DNA from: an uncultured Rhodospirillaceae bacterium
GTDB lineage: Bacteria; Pseudomonadota; Alphaproteobacteria; Rhodospirillales; UBA2165
Length of the DNA stretch: 48,573 nucleotides
Direction of reading: 5' to 3'
Assembly (NCBI GenBank): GCA_913020445.1
Contig: CAJWAR010000031.1
Location: 1-48,573 of the forward strand
The notes beneath the pieces are model-generated. The model did not search any database and was not told the DNA's origin. It saw nothing but the letters and a program-made list of their open reading frames with translations. Shown here in pieces: positions 7,960-16,654 of this stretch. Position 1 is the stretch's first letter. Each line of letters starts with the position of its first letter. Position numbers and translations under genes: made by a program.

Positions 7960-9169
7960 GGGCTGCCTGTCCTTCCTGAGCCACCGGACCGCCGGCATCA
8001 TCAGATAACGGTTCTGGTTCTGGTTCGCCTTTTAGCTCAGCCACCCAGGCCGCATGATGTTCGCGGGCCCAATTCTCATCAACGTCGCCGTCCCACATGG
8101 CGCCTACCGCGCCTACCATACCAAGTGTACCGATATAAATATGGGCAATGATAAAGGCCGTCATAGCCAGCGCTAAGATGGCGTGCAATGCCTGGAGCAA
8201 CTGCATTTCCTGGATCGCTTCGAGCTCGGTTGGAAAGTTAAAGCCGACAGCGTTTAATATTGCGAAGATTGTTTCGAAGGGCAGCATTTCAAATGGAAAC
8301 ATCAGGCTGATGCCGGTGTAAGCAATCGATCCACCCGCTAAAACAACCGCCCAAAAAAGAGCCTTTTGGCCGAAATTAAATTTCCTGGCCGGCGGGTGAA
8401 CCCCTTCTCTAAACAAGCCGCCGCCAGTTCTAATCCAACCGAGGTCATATTTGTCCCAGAGATTGTCCTTCACCCACAGGACAATCATTAAAACAATTCC
8501 GACGATAAAGGCAAATCCCATAAAATTGTGAAGATACTTACCCCAAATTAGCGATGCCGAGAAAGCGTTCGGGCCGATAATCGGCAATACCAATTCGCGG
8601 CCATAGGTCAGGTTAAGGCCGGTTAATGCCAAGACACAGAATGGCACGGCAGTTAGCCAATGGGTGACTCTTTCCAACGTATTAAAACGGAGAATTTTAT
8701 AACCGGAAAATCCAGCGTCGATTTTGATACGTCCGCGGGCGAAATAGAAAAGTGTGAGGACAACAATGATACCGATAATGAGCCAGCCGCCAAAGACTAC
8801 CAAATCGTTCATTCTGAATTGACGCCAGCGTTCCCCTTGTGACTGTACAAGAATGCCAGCATTTTTATCCGGAATAGATACATTTCCCTTGGTGCCCAAA
8901 CGAATTCGGCCCCAGACTGTTGGTCTACTTTCCTGGGGCAGAAGATTAGTTGGCACAGCAGCCGGTTCGCCCCATTTTTGTGAAGCTGGCGGGCGCACAC
9001 TGGACCCCGGTGACGATGGCGCAATCGCGGTAGATTGATCAGGCGGTTGACTTTGCGCTAGAGCGACATGACCGTTGCTGATAACGATTGCAGACAAGTC
9101 TGTCAAAGTTAAGACAGCCGCCAACGATAATGCGCCAATCCAAGGAGTCATTTTCGATAAAAATTTCAT
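7952..9169 (-). CDS. fdhC: Formate dehydrogenase cytochrome b subunit (gamma)
   Basis: This 405-residue protein is the membrane anchor that passes electrons from the Fe-S subunit to the quinone pool. It has an N-terminal signal-like segment, a periplasmic proline/serine-rich stretch, an additional helix (VVFGGWLIIGIIVVLTLFYF) and then the four-helix di-heme cytochrome b core. The core shows FNTLERVTHWLTAVPF with a heme-ligand His, KYLHNFMGFAFIVG, and LHAILALAMTAFIIAHIYIG near the C-terminus. The long N-terminal extension matches the longer FdoI-like subunits of alpha- and betaproteobacteria. It comes 149 bases after fdhB, with a strong hairpin in the gap, and is coupled to the PepSY gene. Confidence 0.9.
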   Translation of the reverse strand: MKFLSKMTPWIGALSLAAVLTLTDLSAIVISNGHVALAQSQPPDQSTAIAPSSPGSSVRPPASQKWGEPAAVPTNLLPQESRPTVWGRIRLGTKGNVSIPDKNAGILVQSQGERWRQFRMNDLVVFGGWLIIGIIVVLTLFYFARGRIKIDAGFSGYKILRFNTLERVTHWLTAVPFCVLALTGLNLTYGRELVLPIIGPNAFSASLIWGKYLHNFMGFAFIVGIVLMIVLWVKDNLWDKYDLGWIRTGGGLFREGVHPPARKFNFGQKALFWAVVLAGGSIAYTGISLMFPFEMLPFETIFAILNAVGFNFPTELEAIQEMQLLQALHAILALAMTAFIIAHIYIGTLGMVGAVGAMWDGDVDENWAREHHAAWVAELKGEPEPEPLSDDAGGPVAQEGQAAHE

Positions 9170-9239
9170 AAAATTATCCTTCTAGGAGTTCACCAGGCCT
9201 AATATTTATCCTCTAAATTACAGAGCGAATGATACAACC

Positions 9240-9267
9240 CCGCAGCACCCAATACTGAGTGCTGCGG
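9240..9267. other. Intra-operon hairpin between fdhB and fdhC
   Basis: CCGCAGCAC and GTGCTGCGG form a perfect 9-bp stem around a 10-base loop. On the fdh (minus) strand the stem is followed by GGTTGTATC, not by a run of T, so it is a poor intrinsic terminator. It lies within the 149-base gap inside the operon, which suggests an mRNA processing or stability element that sets FdhAB against FdhC levels. Confidence 0.6.
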
Positions 9268-9318
9268 ATTTGCATAATCTATAGTCTCTCCCAATTCTTT
9301 CATTGGAAGAGAGGATTA

Positions 9319-9924
9319 CTAGAGGCGGTTACCCTGCCTTTTACGTTGATAGGCAGTACCCCAACCCCATGCACCTGAACCAAAGCCACGGGCGACAACG
9401 CGCTCGCGGTAGATATCAGAAACCTTGTCACCGTCACCAGCCAAGAGAGCCTTGGTGGAGCACATTTCTGCACAGAGCGGCAACTTGCCTTCTGCCAGAC
9501 GATTGCGTCCATATTTCTGGAATTCGGCGGAGGAGTGATCTGTTTCTGGTCCACCATTACAGAAGGTACATTTGTCCATTTTGCCGCGGCTGCCGAAGTT
9601 GCCGGCTTGGGGATACTGAGGCGCCCCAAACGGGCAAGCATAGAGGCAGTAGCCGCAACCGATGCACAAATCCTTCGAGTGAAGGACCACACCCTCGGCA
9701 GATTGGTAGAAGCAATCTACCGGACAAACTGCCATGCAGGGTGCATCTGAACAGTGCATACAAGCAACCGAGATTGAACGCTCGCCAGGTTTACCATCAT
9801 TTAGGGTCACGACCCGACGACGGTTAACGCCCCACGGCACTTCGTTCTCGTTTTTACAGGCCGTCACACAGGCGTTGCATTCGATACAGCGCTCGGCATC
9901 ACACAAAAACTTCATTCTAGCCAT
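9319..9924 (-). CDS. fdhB: Formate dehydrogenase Fe-S subunit (beta)
   Basis: This 201-residue ferredoxin-like subunit carries four [4Fe-4S] clusters and wires FdhA to the membrane cytochrome. The cysteine groups are CIECNACVTAC (residues 13-23), CMHCSDAPCMAVCP, CIGCGYCLYACP and the split CTFCNGG...CAEMCSTKAL group. The short length and lack of a C-terminal membrane helix match the FDH3-type beta subunits, which rely on a separate cytochrome subunit. The start has a good GGAGATAGACA-ATG arrangement, 11 bases after the fdhA stop. It would be exported together with FdhA, as it has no signal of its own. Confidence 0.93.
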   Translation of the reverse strand: MARMKFLCDAERCIECNACVTACKNENEVPWGVNRRRVVTLNDGKPGERSISVACMHCSDAPCMAVCPVDCFYQSAEGVVLHSKDLCIGCGYCLYACPFGAPQYPQAGNFGSRGKMDKCTFCNGGPETDHSSAEFQKYGRNRLAEGKLPLCAEMCSTKALLAGDGDKVSDIYRERVVARGFGSGAWGWGTAYQRKRQGNRL

Positions 9925-9935
9925 TGTCTATCTCC

Positions 9936-12806
9936 TTACGCTGCTTCGATTCGGCACAGGCTGCACTTAGTTTCCTGCATCTGTGTGACCGAATCGTATC
10001 CATAGGTCATTGCGGTATTCGCGGCTTCACCCAAGACGTAGGGATCGGCGCCTTGAGGATACTTATCCCTAAGGTCCTTGCCTTGGAAATGACCACCAAA
10101 GGACATCGGCATGAACGCGACGCCGGGGGCGACCCGTTCGGTGAGCATCGCTTTCATTTTGAGTTTGGCCCCTTCCGCGCCATGCAGCCAGACAGCCGCA
10201 CCATCGCGAATGCCGGAATTGTTTGCATCGACCGGATTGATCTCGACGAACATTTCCTGCTGCAACTCGGCCAGCCAAGGATTGGCCCGGCTGGAATCGC
10301 CGCCACCTTCATATTCAACGATGCGGCCCGAGGTGAGGATGGTCGGGAACTTCTTGGAGAAGTCCTTTTTCTGGATACTCGCGTACAAGGTCGGCAGGCG
10401 ATAATTCTTGGTATCCTTGTAGGTCGGATAATCGCCCACCAAATCCCGGCGCGAGGTATACAGTGGTTCGCGGTGGATGGGCACCGGATCCGGGAAGGTC
10501 CAGACCACCGCCCGCGCCTTGGCGTTGCCGAAGGGGGCGGCGCCGTGCTTGATGGCGACCCGCTGGATACCGCCGGAAAGGTCGGTTTTCCAGTTGGTCT
10601 TATCACCGGCGACCTTGGCAATGGACGCTTTTTCAGCCGCCGTCAGATCGCCATCCCAGCCCAATTTTTTCAACAGAGCCATGTTAAATTCGGGATGGCC
10701 GTCTTTAATCTCTGAGCCAACCGGATAGGAGCCTTCAGCCAATAGATTTACACCATTGCGTTTTACCCCAAAGCGTGCCCGGAAGTTCAAGCCGCCTTCG
10801 CCAACTGGGCGAGAGGTATCATACAAGATCGGCGTTCCCGGATGTTTCATTTCCGGGGTGCCCCAGCAAGGCCACGGCAGGCCATAGAACTCGCCGTCGT
10901 TACCGCCGCCCTTGGCCTGCAATGTCCGCCGGTCAAAGGTGTGCTGGTTTTTCATGTGAGACCGTAGCCTTTCCGGCGATTGACCGGTATAGCCGATGGT
11001 CCACATGCCGCTGTTGAATTCGCGGGTAATATCTTCGATCAAGGGTTCGTTCTTATTGACCTTGATGTTTTTGAACATCTCCTTGGCCATGCCGAATTTC
11101 TTGGCGAAGAGATACATAATCTCATGATCCGGCTTGGATTCGAAAAGCGGATTGACGATCTTTTCGCGCCATTGGAACGACCTGTTGGACGCGGTCACGG
11201 AGCCATAAGTTTCGAACTGGGTCGCCGCCGGCAGCAGATAAACGCCATCTGTCCGGTCATGCATGACCGCGGTCGGCGTTGGATAGGGATCGATGACGAC
11301 AAGTGTATCGAGTTTTTCCATCGCCTTTTTCATTTCGACGCCGCGGGATTGCGAGTTCGGAGCGTGACCCCAGAAAATCATACCCTTGACGTTATCCGGC
11401 TGATCTATGTTTTTCTTGTCTTCAAGAACACCATCGATCCAGCGCGACACGGGTATGCCTTTGGAGGTCATCAGTTTCTGGGAGGCAAAACGGCCAAGGA
11501 TATAGTTGTAATCAACTTTCCAAACCCGGGACCAGTGCTTCCACGCACCCGTTGACAGGCCGTAATAGCCCGGCAGCGAGTGAGACAGAACGCACATATC
11601 TGTGGCGCCCTGAACGTTGTCGTGGCCGCGGAAGATATTGGCGCCGCCACCGGCGGTGCCCATGTTGCCCAAGGCCAATTGCAGCACGCAATAGGCGCGG
11701 GTGTTATTGTTGCCGCTGGTATGCTGCGTGCCGCCCATGCACCAGACCAGAGTGCCGGGACGGTTGTTCGCCAAGGTTCTGGCGACACGCTTCAACTGCG
11801 AGCCTGGAATACCAGTGACCCGTTCGGTTTCTTTGGGATTCCATTTTCTAACTTCCGAACGGATCTGATCCATACCAAAGACGCGTTGTTGAATGAAGCG
11901 CTTGTCTTCCCAACCGTTTTCAAGGATATGCCAGAGAATGCCCCAAACCAGCGGCACATCGGTGCCGGGGCGCATCTGAACAAATTCATCGGCATGGGCC
12001 GCAGTCCGGGTAAACCGGGGATCGCAGACAATTAACGGCGCATTGTTCTGTTCCTTGGCTTTCAAGATATGAAGCAAGGAAACCGGATGTGCTTCGGCGG
12101 GGTTGCTGCCGAACAGTATGACCGAACGGGAATTTTGAATATCGTTCATAGAGTTGGTCATTGCGCCATAGCCCCAGGTGTTGGCCACACCGGCAACCGT
12201 CGTCGAGTGGCAGATACGGGCTTGATGATCACCGTTGTTGGAGCCCCAGAAGGCATAGAATTTACGGAACAGATAGGCCTGTTCGTTGCTGTGCTTGGCA
12301 GAGCCCAGCCAATAAACTGAATCCGGCCCTGAATCTTTGCGAATTTTCAGCAGACGATCGCCGATCTCATTGATCGCGTCATCCCACTTCATACGCTGCC
12401 ATTTGCCGCCAACGAGTTTCATTGGGTATTTCAAACGGCGGTCGCCATGGGCGTGTTCGCGCACTGCGGCGCCCTTGGCGCAGTGGGCGCCCTGATTGAT
12501 CGGACTGTCATAGCCGGGTTCCTGGCCGACCCAGACGCCATTTTGAACCTCGGCGACGACGGTGCAACCGACGGCGCAGTAGGTGCAAATTGACTTAACC
12601 TCTTTGACCGCGCTCGAACCCTTTGCCTGCGCCTGGGCCTTTTTCACCCGCCCCAAGGATAAAGTCGATGCGGCGGCCAATCCGCCAACAGTCATACCTG
12701 ATCTTTTGAGGAAAGTACGACGGTCAATTGCGCTGCCGGTTAATCCCGCGAGCGCCTTTGACAAACGAGGGCGATGAGCCACTCCATCCGTCTTCTTTAT
12801 CAGCAT
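9936..12806 (-). CDS. fdhA: Formate dehydrogenase catalytic subunit (alpha), Cys type
   Basis: This 956-residue molybdopterin (bis-MGD) oxidoreductase oxidises formate to CO2. A twin-arginine signal, DRRTFLKRSG with RR at 29-30, sends the folded protein to the periplasm. The N-terminal [4Fe-4S] ligands are Cys74, Cys77, Cys81 and Cys109. The active site is Cys199-His200 in ARICHSTTVAG, encoded by TGC, so this is the cysteine rather than selenocysteine form. Later motifs include GSNPAEAHPVSL and CMGGTQHTSGNNNTR. The length fits the FDH3/FdsA-like single-polypeptide family. It lies between a Tat-signal peptide gene and fdhB. The tungstate-type importer nearby suggests W may replace Mo in the cofactor (inference). 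Confidence 0.96.
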   Translation of the reverse strand: MLIKKTDGVAHRPRLSKALAGLTGSAIDRRTFLKRSGMTVGGLAAASTLSLGRVKKAQAQAKGSSAVKEVKSICTYCAVGCTVVAEVQNGVWVGQEPGYDSPINQGAHCAKGAAVREHAHGDRRLKYPMKLVGGKWQRMKWDDAINEIGDRLLKIRKDSGPDSVYWLGSAKHSNEQAYLFRKFYAFWGSNNGDHQARICHSTTVAGVANTWGYGAMTNSMNDIQNSRSVILFGSNPAEAHPVSLLHILKAKEQNNAPLIVCDPRFTRTAAHADEFVQMRPGTDVPLVWGILWHILENGWEDKRFIQQRVFGMDQIRSEVRKWNPKETERVTGIPGSQLKRVARTLANNRPGTLVWCMGGTQHTSGNNNTRAYCVLQLALGNMGTAGGGANIFRGHDNVQGATDMCVLSHSLPGYYGLSTGAWKHWSRVWKVDYNYILGRFASQKLMTSKGIPVSRWIDGVLEDKKNIDQPDNVKGMIFWGHAPNSQSRGVEMKKAMEKLDTLVVIDPYPTPTAVMHDRTDGVYLLPAATQFETYGSVTASNRSFQWREKIVNPLFESKPDHEIMYLFAKKFGMAKEMFKNIKVNKNEPLIEDITREFNSGMWTIGYTGQSPERLRSHMKNQHTFDRRTLQAKGGGNDGEFYGLPWPCWGTPEMKHPGTPILYDTSRPVGEGGLNFRARFGVKRNGVNLLAEGSYPVGSEIKDGHPEFNMALLKKLGWDGDLTAAEKASIAKVAGDKTNWKTDLSGGIQRVAIKHGAAPFGNAKARAVVWTFPDPVPIHREPLYTSRRDLVGDYPTYKDTKNYRLPTLYASIQKKDFSKKFPTILTSGRIVEYEGGGDSSRANPWLAELQQEMFVEINPVDANNSGIRDGAAVWLHGAEGAKLKMKAMLTERVAPGVAFMPMSFGGHFQGKDLRDKYPQGADPYVLGEAANTAMTYGYDSVTQMQETKCSLCRIEAA

Positions 12807-12873
12807 GTGCCTCTCCTATTTTTGAATTTTTTCATTAAGGTTCCCTTAGAGTGTTTCCACTCAATATCAAAAT

Positions 12874-13071
12874 CTACATTCTTGCAGAATCGTAATATTT
12901 TTTGACGTGCTCGGTTTCCCGATAGCCTGTCGTTTTCTCATCTTGAAGTGTCGCAGCCTCAGCATCATCGACAGACACTATCCCACCAGCGACAGCAGCG
13001 ACGCCGACCCCGAGACCGGCTGTTTTAAGAAACTCACGCCGTGACGGCGTTGCGCTCTTTTTCTTATCCAT
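12874..13071 (-). CDS. Formate dehydrogenase-associated Tat-signal small protein
   Basis: This 65-residue protein consists mainly of a twin-arginine signal (SRREFLKTAGLGVGVAAVAGG) followed by about 30 residues ending YRETEHVKKYYDSARM. Small Tat-signal proteins of this design are typically encoded just upstream of formate dehydrogenase alpha genes and are taken to be accessory factors, perhaps docking the TorD-type chaperone or Tat machinery. Here it lies between torD and fdhA on the same strand, with 67 bases to fdhA, so the context agrees. The biochemical role is not established. Confidence 0.85.
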   Translation of the reverse strand: MDKKKSATPSRREFLKTAGLGVGVAAVAGGIVSVDDAEAATLQDEKTTGYRETEHVKKYYDSARM

Positions 13072-13146
13072 CTACCTTCTCCTTTTCGTCGTCCGCTTAT
13101 CTAGAATAACTCGGACCGTTAAAGCTGATTTCAGTTAGGCCTAACT

Positions 13147-13755
13147 TTAAGCAGCTATTAGGAAAGCCTCACTTTCGACTTCCATAAATAATTTCCCGAT
13201 TCGGCCAATCGGCACATAAAGTCGCGCCGACTCAGTCGTTTCGAGATCTTCAAAAAATTTGGGCGCCCAATTAGCAATATGATTTTCAAAGAACCGGTAT
13301 TGCTCAGGCAGTGCCAACGGTTTGCCAAAAGATCCGACAATAAGCCCGTGCATCATTTCGCACAGAAAAGCGATGTGGTCTTCCGGCTCGGCGGCATCTT
13401 CCGATTTTTCAATGCCGAGCTCATCCATATGCTGGCGCAATTCAGCCAACGGCTTTTCATTTAAAAAGCCCGTTAGATAATATGATTTGAACGGGATTAA
13501 TTCGCCTTGGGTCACACCGATAAATATCGCTTCATATTCTTCAGCGGCTTGATCAACGCTAATATTCTCGGCAAGATTTTTAAGATCAGCAATCGCCGCA
13601 CCAATATCGCTATCATCACCTTCAAGTTCTTGCATAAGGCCAAGCAGTTCCGCATCGACCGGCGCACCCAATAGTCGGGACAACAAAAGGTAGAAATGAG
13701 CGCGAAATTGCTCTTCTGCAGATATGGATAATTGCGTGTTGAGACCAGAGGTCAA
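13147..13755 (-). CDS. TorD/DmsD-family molecular chaperone
   Basis: This 202-residue, mostly alpha-helical cytoplasmic protein belongs to the TorD/NarJ family of redox-enzyme maturation proteins. Such proteins bind Tat signals and hold the apo-molybdoenzyme until cofactor insertion. Visible features are FRAHFYLLLSRLLGAP near the N-terminus, the central EYEAIFIGVTQGELIPFKSYYLTGFLNEKPLAELR and EPEDHIAFLCEMM, all typical of the family. It is the first gene of the formate dehydrogenase operon and probably serves FdhA. The promoter should lie in 13756-13968, shared with the divergent cytochrome c gene; I could not pick out a convincing FNR or sigma-54 box there. Confidence 0.9.
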   Translation of the reverse strand: MTSGLNTQLSISAEEQFRAHFYLLLSRLLGAPVDAELLGLMQELEGDDSDIGAAIADLKNLAENISVDQAAEEYEAIFIGVTQGELIPFKSYYLTGFLNEKPLAELRQHMDELGIEKSEDAAEPEDHIAFLCEMMHGLIVGSFGKPLALPEQYRFFENHIANWAPKFFEDLETTESARLYVPIGRIGKLFMEVESEAFLIAA

Positions 13756-13968
13756 CCTGTCTCTCCCCTACTATCCTGTAACCCTGTGAATTTTTTATTG
13801 TTATTTTTTCTTTTATATTACTTGAATTGTTTCTTATGTTAGAAAGATTAGAAATAACACCTATAGGAGTCAATGGAAGTAATATCCAAATTTGGTTTTT
13901 TTAGTCCAGTGGAATGAGTATTAATTTATTCATATCGATGCTGCTATTTTTGACTGGAACTTTTGCAA

Positions 13969-14391
13969 ATGAAAAACTCGTTTTGTTGCAATAACTTAGA
14001 AACCTTATTAATTTTAGTATTTGGCGCTATTGCCATTTTTTTGATGAGCGGGCCATTCGCGGATGTACAGGCGGCCGATCAAACTTTCTTGAGAGGTCAG
14101 ACGCTTTTTAAGAAATGTGTCCATTGTCACACCTATAAAGCCGGTCAAAATCATCGCATCGGTCCAAATCTTTATGGCATGTTCGGCAGGAAAGCCGGCG
14201 ACGTGCCGGACTATGATTTTTCAGACGCGTGGAAAAATGCAGATTTTATCTGGACCGATGAGACGCTCGACACCTATTTGTTAGCGCCCCACAAAATGAT
14301 CCCGAATAATCGAATGCCTTTTAATGGATTTTCCCGTGCCGATGATCGTCGAGCCCTTATCATTTATCTCAGAACGATTGTGCAGCCTTAA
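13969..14391 (+). CDS. Class I c-type cytochrome
   Basis: This 140-residue monoheme cytochrome c has an N-terminal signal/anchor helix (LLILVFGAIAIFLMSGPFA) and a heme-binding CVHCH at about residues 49-53. RIGPNLYGMFGRKAG follows, and a Met ligand lies in the MIPNNRMPFNG segment. The pattern is that of cytochrome c2/c550-like periplasmic electron carriers. A TTG six bases upstream is in frame, but ATG 13969 is preferred. It is divergent from the formate dehydrogenase operon and convergent with a periplasmic WD40 gene 12 bases away. It may accept electrons from the formate oxidation chain, though this is only positional inference. Confidence 0.9.
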   Translation: MKNSFCCNNLETLLILVFGAIAIFLMSGPFADVQAADQTFLRGQTLFKKCVHCHTYKAGQNHRIGPNLYGMFGRKAGDVPDYDFSDAWKNADFIWTDETLDTYLLAPHKMIPNNRMPFNGFSRADDRRALIIYLRTIVQP

Positions 14392-14403
14392 TTTATTAGG
14401 CGG

Positions 14404-15363
14404 TTACTTTTTTATTTCAGTGCCGTCGGCTAAATTCCAGTGACGCAACACTTCATCGCCGCCGCCAGAAATTGCTGTTTTGCCGTCGGGCGCAAAAGCA
14501 ATATCCCAAATCGGCTTCTTGTGGCCGGACATCGATTTTATCAATTGACCGGTCTTGATGTTCCAATGCCGGATAATCAAATCCCGGCCCGCCGACAGCA
14601 GGGTTTTTTTGTCGGGAGAGATTGCGACAGCGGCAATAAATCCAAAATGCCCCGTCAGCGATCGTAATTCTTTACCACTTACCGCGTCCCAAATTTTTAC
14701 GGTCTCATCGACACTGCCCGAAGCCAAAATTCTGCCATCTTTCGAGACCGCAACTGTGTTCACGTTAAATTGATGTCCGGTGTAAATTTTTGACGTCGTC
14801 CCGGTCTTTAAATCCCATTGTCTGATGGTGCCGTCATAGCTCGAAGAAAATGCCATATCGCCATTTTCGGGCAGGGCGACTGATAAAACCGGTCCACGAT
14901 GCCCCGTCAGGTGCATTTCGATAGCTCCGGTCGCCAAGTTCCATTGAATGAGTGTTTTATCGGTACTGCCGGAAAGCGCATGGGTGCCCCCGTTCAAGAA
15001 AACCACGCTGGTAACAATACCTGTGTGGCCTTTGAAGGTGTTGAGAACTTTACCGGACTTCAACTCCCAATGTTTCAACGTGCCATCCGCGCTGGCTGAA
15101 AGCGCGGTTTTACCATCGGGCGAGAAGGCCGCGCTATTCACACTCAGCGTGTGGGCTTTAAACTTTCGAATGGTTTTTTGCGACGCCACATCCCAAAGCC
15201 GCATGGTCCAATCCCAACTCCCGGAAAGAGCGGTTTTGCCATCAGCAGAAAACGTGACAGAGTTGACGATACTGACATGGCCGGCGAAGTCGGCGCGGCT
15301 ATCCGGCTGAAAACCAGCCAAGCCTAAACCTAAAATCAGAGTACTCAGCAATAATCGCATCAT
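14404..15363 (-). CDS. Secreted seven-bladed WD40 repeat protein
   Basis: This 319-residue protein has a signal peptide (MMRLLLSTLILGLGLAGF) followed by seven WD40 repeats. Each is recognisable from a GH pair and closing W-D/N/E, for example GHVSIVNSVTFSADGKTALS, MRLWDV, KHWELKSG, IQWNLATG, RQWDLKTG, KIWDAVSG, RHWNIKTG and RHWNLADG. They would form one complete beta-propeller, probably in the periplasm, serving as a protein-binding platform. No catalytic domain is present. It ends 12 bases from the cytochrome c stop. Similar propellers are sometimes fused to or encoded beside cytochromes, so an assembly or docking role for periplasmic redox proteins is plausible but unproven. Confidence 0.88.
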   Translation of the reverse strand: MMRLLLSTLILGLGLAGFQPDSRADFAGHVSIVNSVTFSADGKTALSGSWDWTMRLWDVASQKTIRKFKAHTLSVNSAAFSPDGKTALSASADGTLKHWELKSGKVLNTFKGHTGIVTSVVFLNGGTHALSGSTDKTLIQWNLATGAIEMHLTGHRGPVLSVALPENGDMAFSSSYDGTIRQWDLKTGTTSKIYTGHQFNVNTVAVSKDGRILASGSVDETVKIWDAVSGKELRSLTGHFGFIAAVAISPDKKTLLSAGRDLIIRHWNIKTGQLIKSMSGHKKPIWDIAFAPDGKTAISGGGDEVLRHWNLADGTEIKK

Positions 15364-15509
15364 TAAGTTCCCCGAGAGATGTCCTAAGTTTGCGGCAAGT
15401 TCGACTTTTTTTCAACTTTGGAATTATTAAAAATTTCCTGGATAAATCCTAAGTCGCCGCTATTAATGGATCAGCATTGAGTAAAAAGATTGAGTTGGAA
15501 TAGAAATTT

Positions 15510-16589
15510 ATGGCATCCGTGACCGAAGACCAAATTGCCGAAGCCCTTACTCAGGTTCAAGTTCCTGACTTGGATGGTGACGTGATTTCACTTGAACTTG
15601 TTTCCGGTATCGTGGTGAAGGACGGTATGGTTCACATCATGGTGGAAACCACTGAAGAGCGTGCCCCGGTGATGGAAGATGTTCGCCAGCAATGCGAAAA
15701 ACTGGCTGCTGAAATCCCTGGCGTGCTAAACGCGACAGCGGTTTTGACCGAGGAACGGGAAGCTCCTGCCGCCGCACCTCCGACACCGACACTTGATTTA
15801 ACCCAAGACGAACGTCGTATTCGGTCAGAGGGGGTTGGCGCCATTATTGCCGTGGCCTCCGGTAAAGGTGGTGTTGGCAAATCCACCACTTCGGTCAATA
15901 TAGCTCTCGCTCTTTCCCGGCTCGGTAAAAAAGTTGGCATCATGGATGCGGATATTTACGGGCCGTCCATACCAAGGATGATGGGTATCACTGGTCAGCC
16001 GCGCTCGGAAGATGGTAATACACTCATCCCAATGGAAAATTACGATGTCAAATGCATGTCGATGGGATTTCTGGTGCCGGAAGAAGAACCAACGATTTGG
16101 CGCGGGCCGATGGTGATGGGCGCGTTGGAGCAAATGCTGCGCGATGTTGAATGGGCGCCGTTGGATATTTTGATTGTCGACATGCCGCCGGGTACAGGCG
16201 ATGCGCAATTGACGATGGCGCAGGGCACAGAACTGGCGGGTGCGATTATTGTCTCAACACCGCAGGATATAGCTTTGCTGGATGCGCGCAAAGGCCTCAA
16301 CATGTTTCGCCAAGTCGACGTGCCGATTATCGGGCTGGTCGAAAATATGAGCTATTACATTTGCCCAAAATGCGGTGATGAAGCGCATATCTTTGACAAT
16401 GGCGGCGCCAAGGAAACGGCCGAAAAATACGGCTGCCCGTTCCTCGGAGAAATTCCTTTAGATGTGGAAATCCGCGAAACCTCCGATGGCGGCCGGCCGA
16501 TCGTCGTCAGCAAAACCAGCAGCCCGCACGCCAAGGCTTACATGGACATTGCCACCAAAGTCATTGCCGAAATTGACCAATTGAATTAG
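15510..16589 (+). CDS. mrp: Mrp/ApbC-family P-loop Fe-S carrier ATPase
   Basis: This 359-residue protein has an N-terminal MIP18/DUF59-like domain (about residues 1-85), an Ala/Pro linker and a ParA/MinD-type ATPase. The deviant Walker A is GKGGVGKS at 118-125, DADIYGPSIPRMMG follows, and DMPPGTGDAQLT is present. A CPKC pair (ICPKCGDEAHIF) provides the bridging Fe-S site. Mrp/ApbC proteins assemble and hand over [4Fe-4S] clusters in the cytoplasm. Inside this island it could supply clusters to FdhA, FdhB and the four-cluster protein at 20367. It reads alone on the plus strand, away from the WD40 gene, and ends in a perfect hairpin. Confidence 0.95.
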   Translation: MASVTEDQIAEALTQVQVPDLDGDVISLELVSGIVVKDGMVHIMVETTEERAPVMEDVRQQCEKLAAEIPGVLNATAVLTEEREAPAAAPPTPTLDLTQDERRIRSEGVGAIIAVASGKGGVGKSTTSVNIALALSRLGKKVGIMDADIYGPSIPRMMGITGQPRSEDGNTLIPMENYDVKCMSMGFLVPEEEPTIWRGPMVMGALEQMLRDVEWAPLDILIVDMPPGTGDAQLTMAQGTELAGAIIVSTPQDIALLDARKGLNMFRQVDVPIIGLVENMSYYICPKCGDEAHIFDNGGAKETAEKYGCPFLGEIPLDVEIRETSDGGRPIVVSKTSSPHAKAYMDIATKVIAEIDQLN

Positions 16590-16606
16590 GTGCCTGGCAC
16601 CTAATT
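16584..16606. terminator. Palindromic hairpin at the mrp 3' end
   Basis: AATTAGGTGC-CTG-GCACCTAATT is a perfect 10-bp stem with a 3-base loop and includes the mrp stop codon. No T-run follows on the plus strand, so termination may be weak, or the element may instead protect the mRNA end. It forms a pair with the second hairpin at 16629-16651. Confidence 0.5.
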
Positions 16607-16628
16607 AAGGAAGTTGTGAATTCATGTG

Positions 16629-16651
16629 AATTTATCGACAGTCGATAAATT
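16629..16651. terminator. Second palindromic hairpin between convergent genes
   Basis: AATTTATCGA-CAG-TCGATAAATT is another perfect 10-bp stem with a 3-base loop, followed on the plus strand by ATTTTAACC. It lies between the convergent mrp and DUF3306 genes and ends four bases from the DUF3306 stop, so it is a likely bidirectional terminator. Confidence 0.5.
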
Positions 16652-16654
16652 ATT

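Noticed and set aside
12100..12300. Formate dehydrogenase alpha as a selenoprotein
   Set aside because: The active-site codon in ARICHSTTV is TGC (Cys199) and the frame has no internal TGA, so it is the cysteine form.
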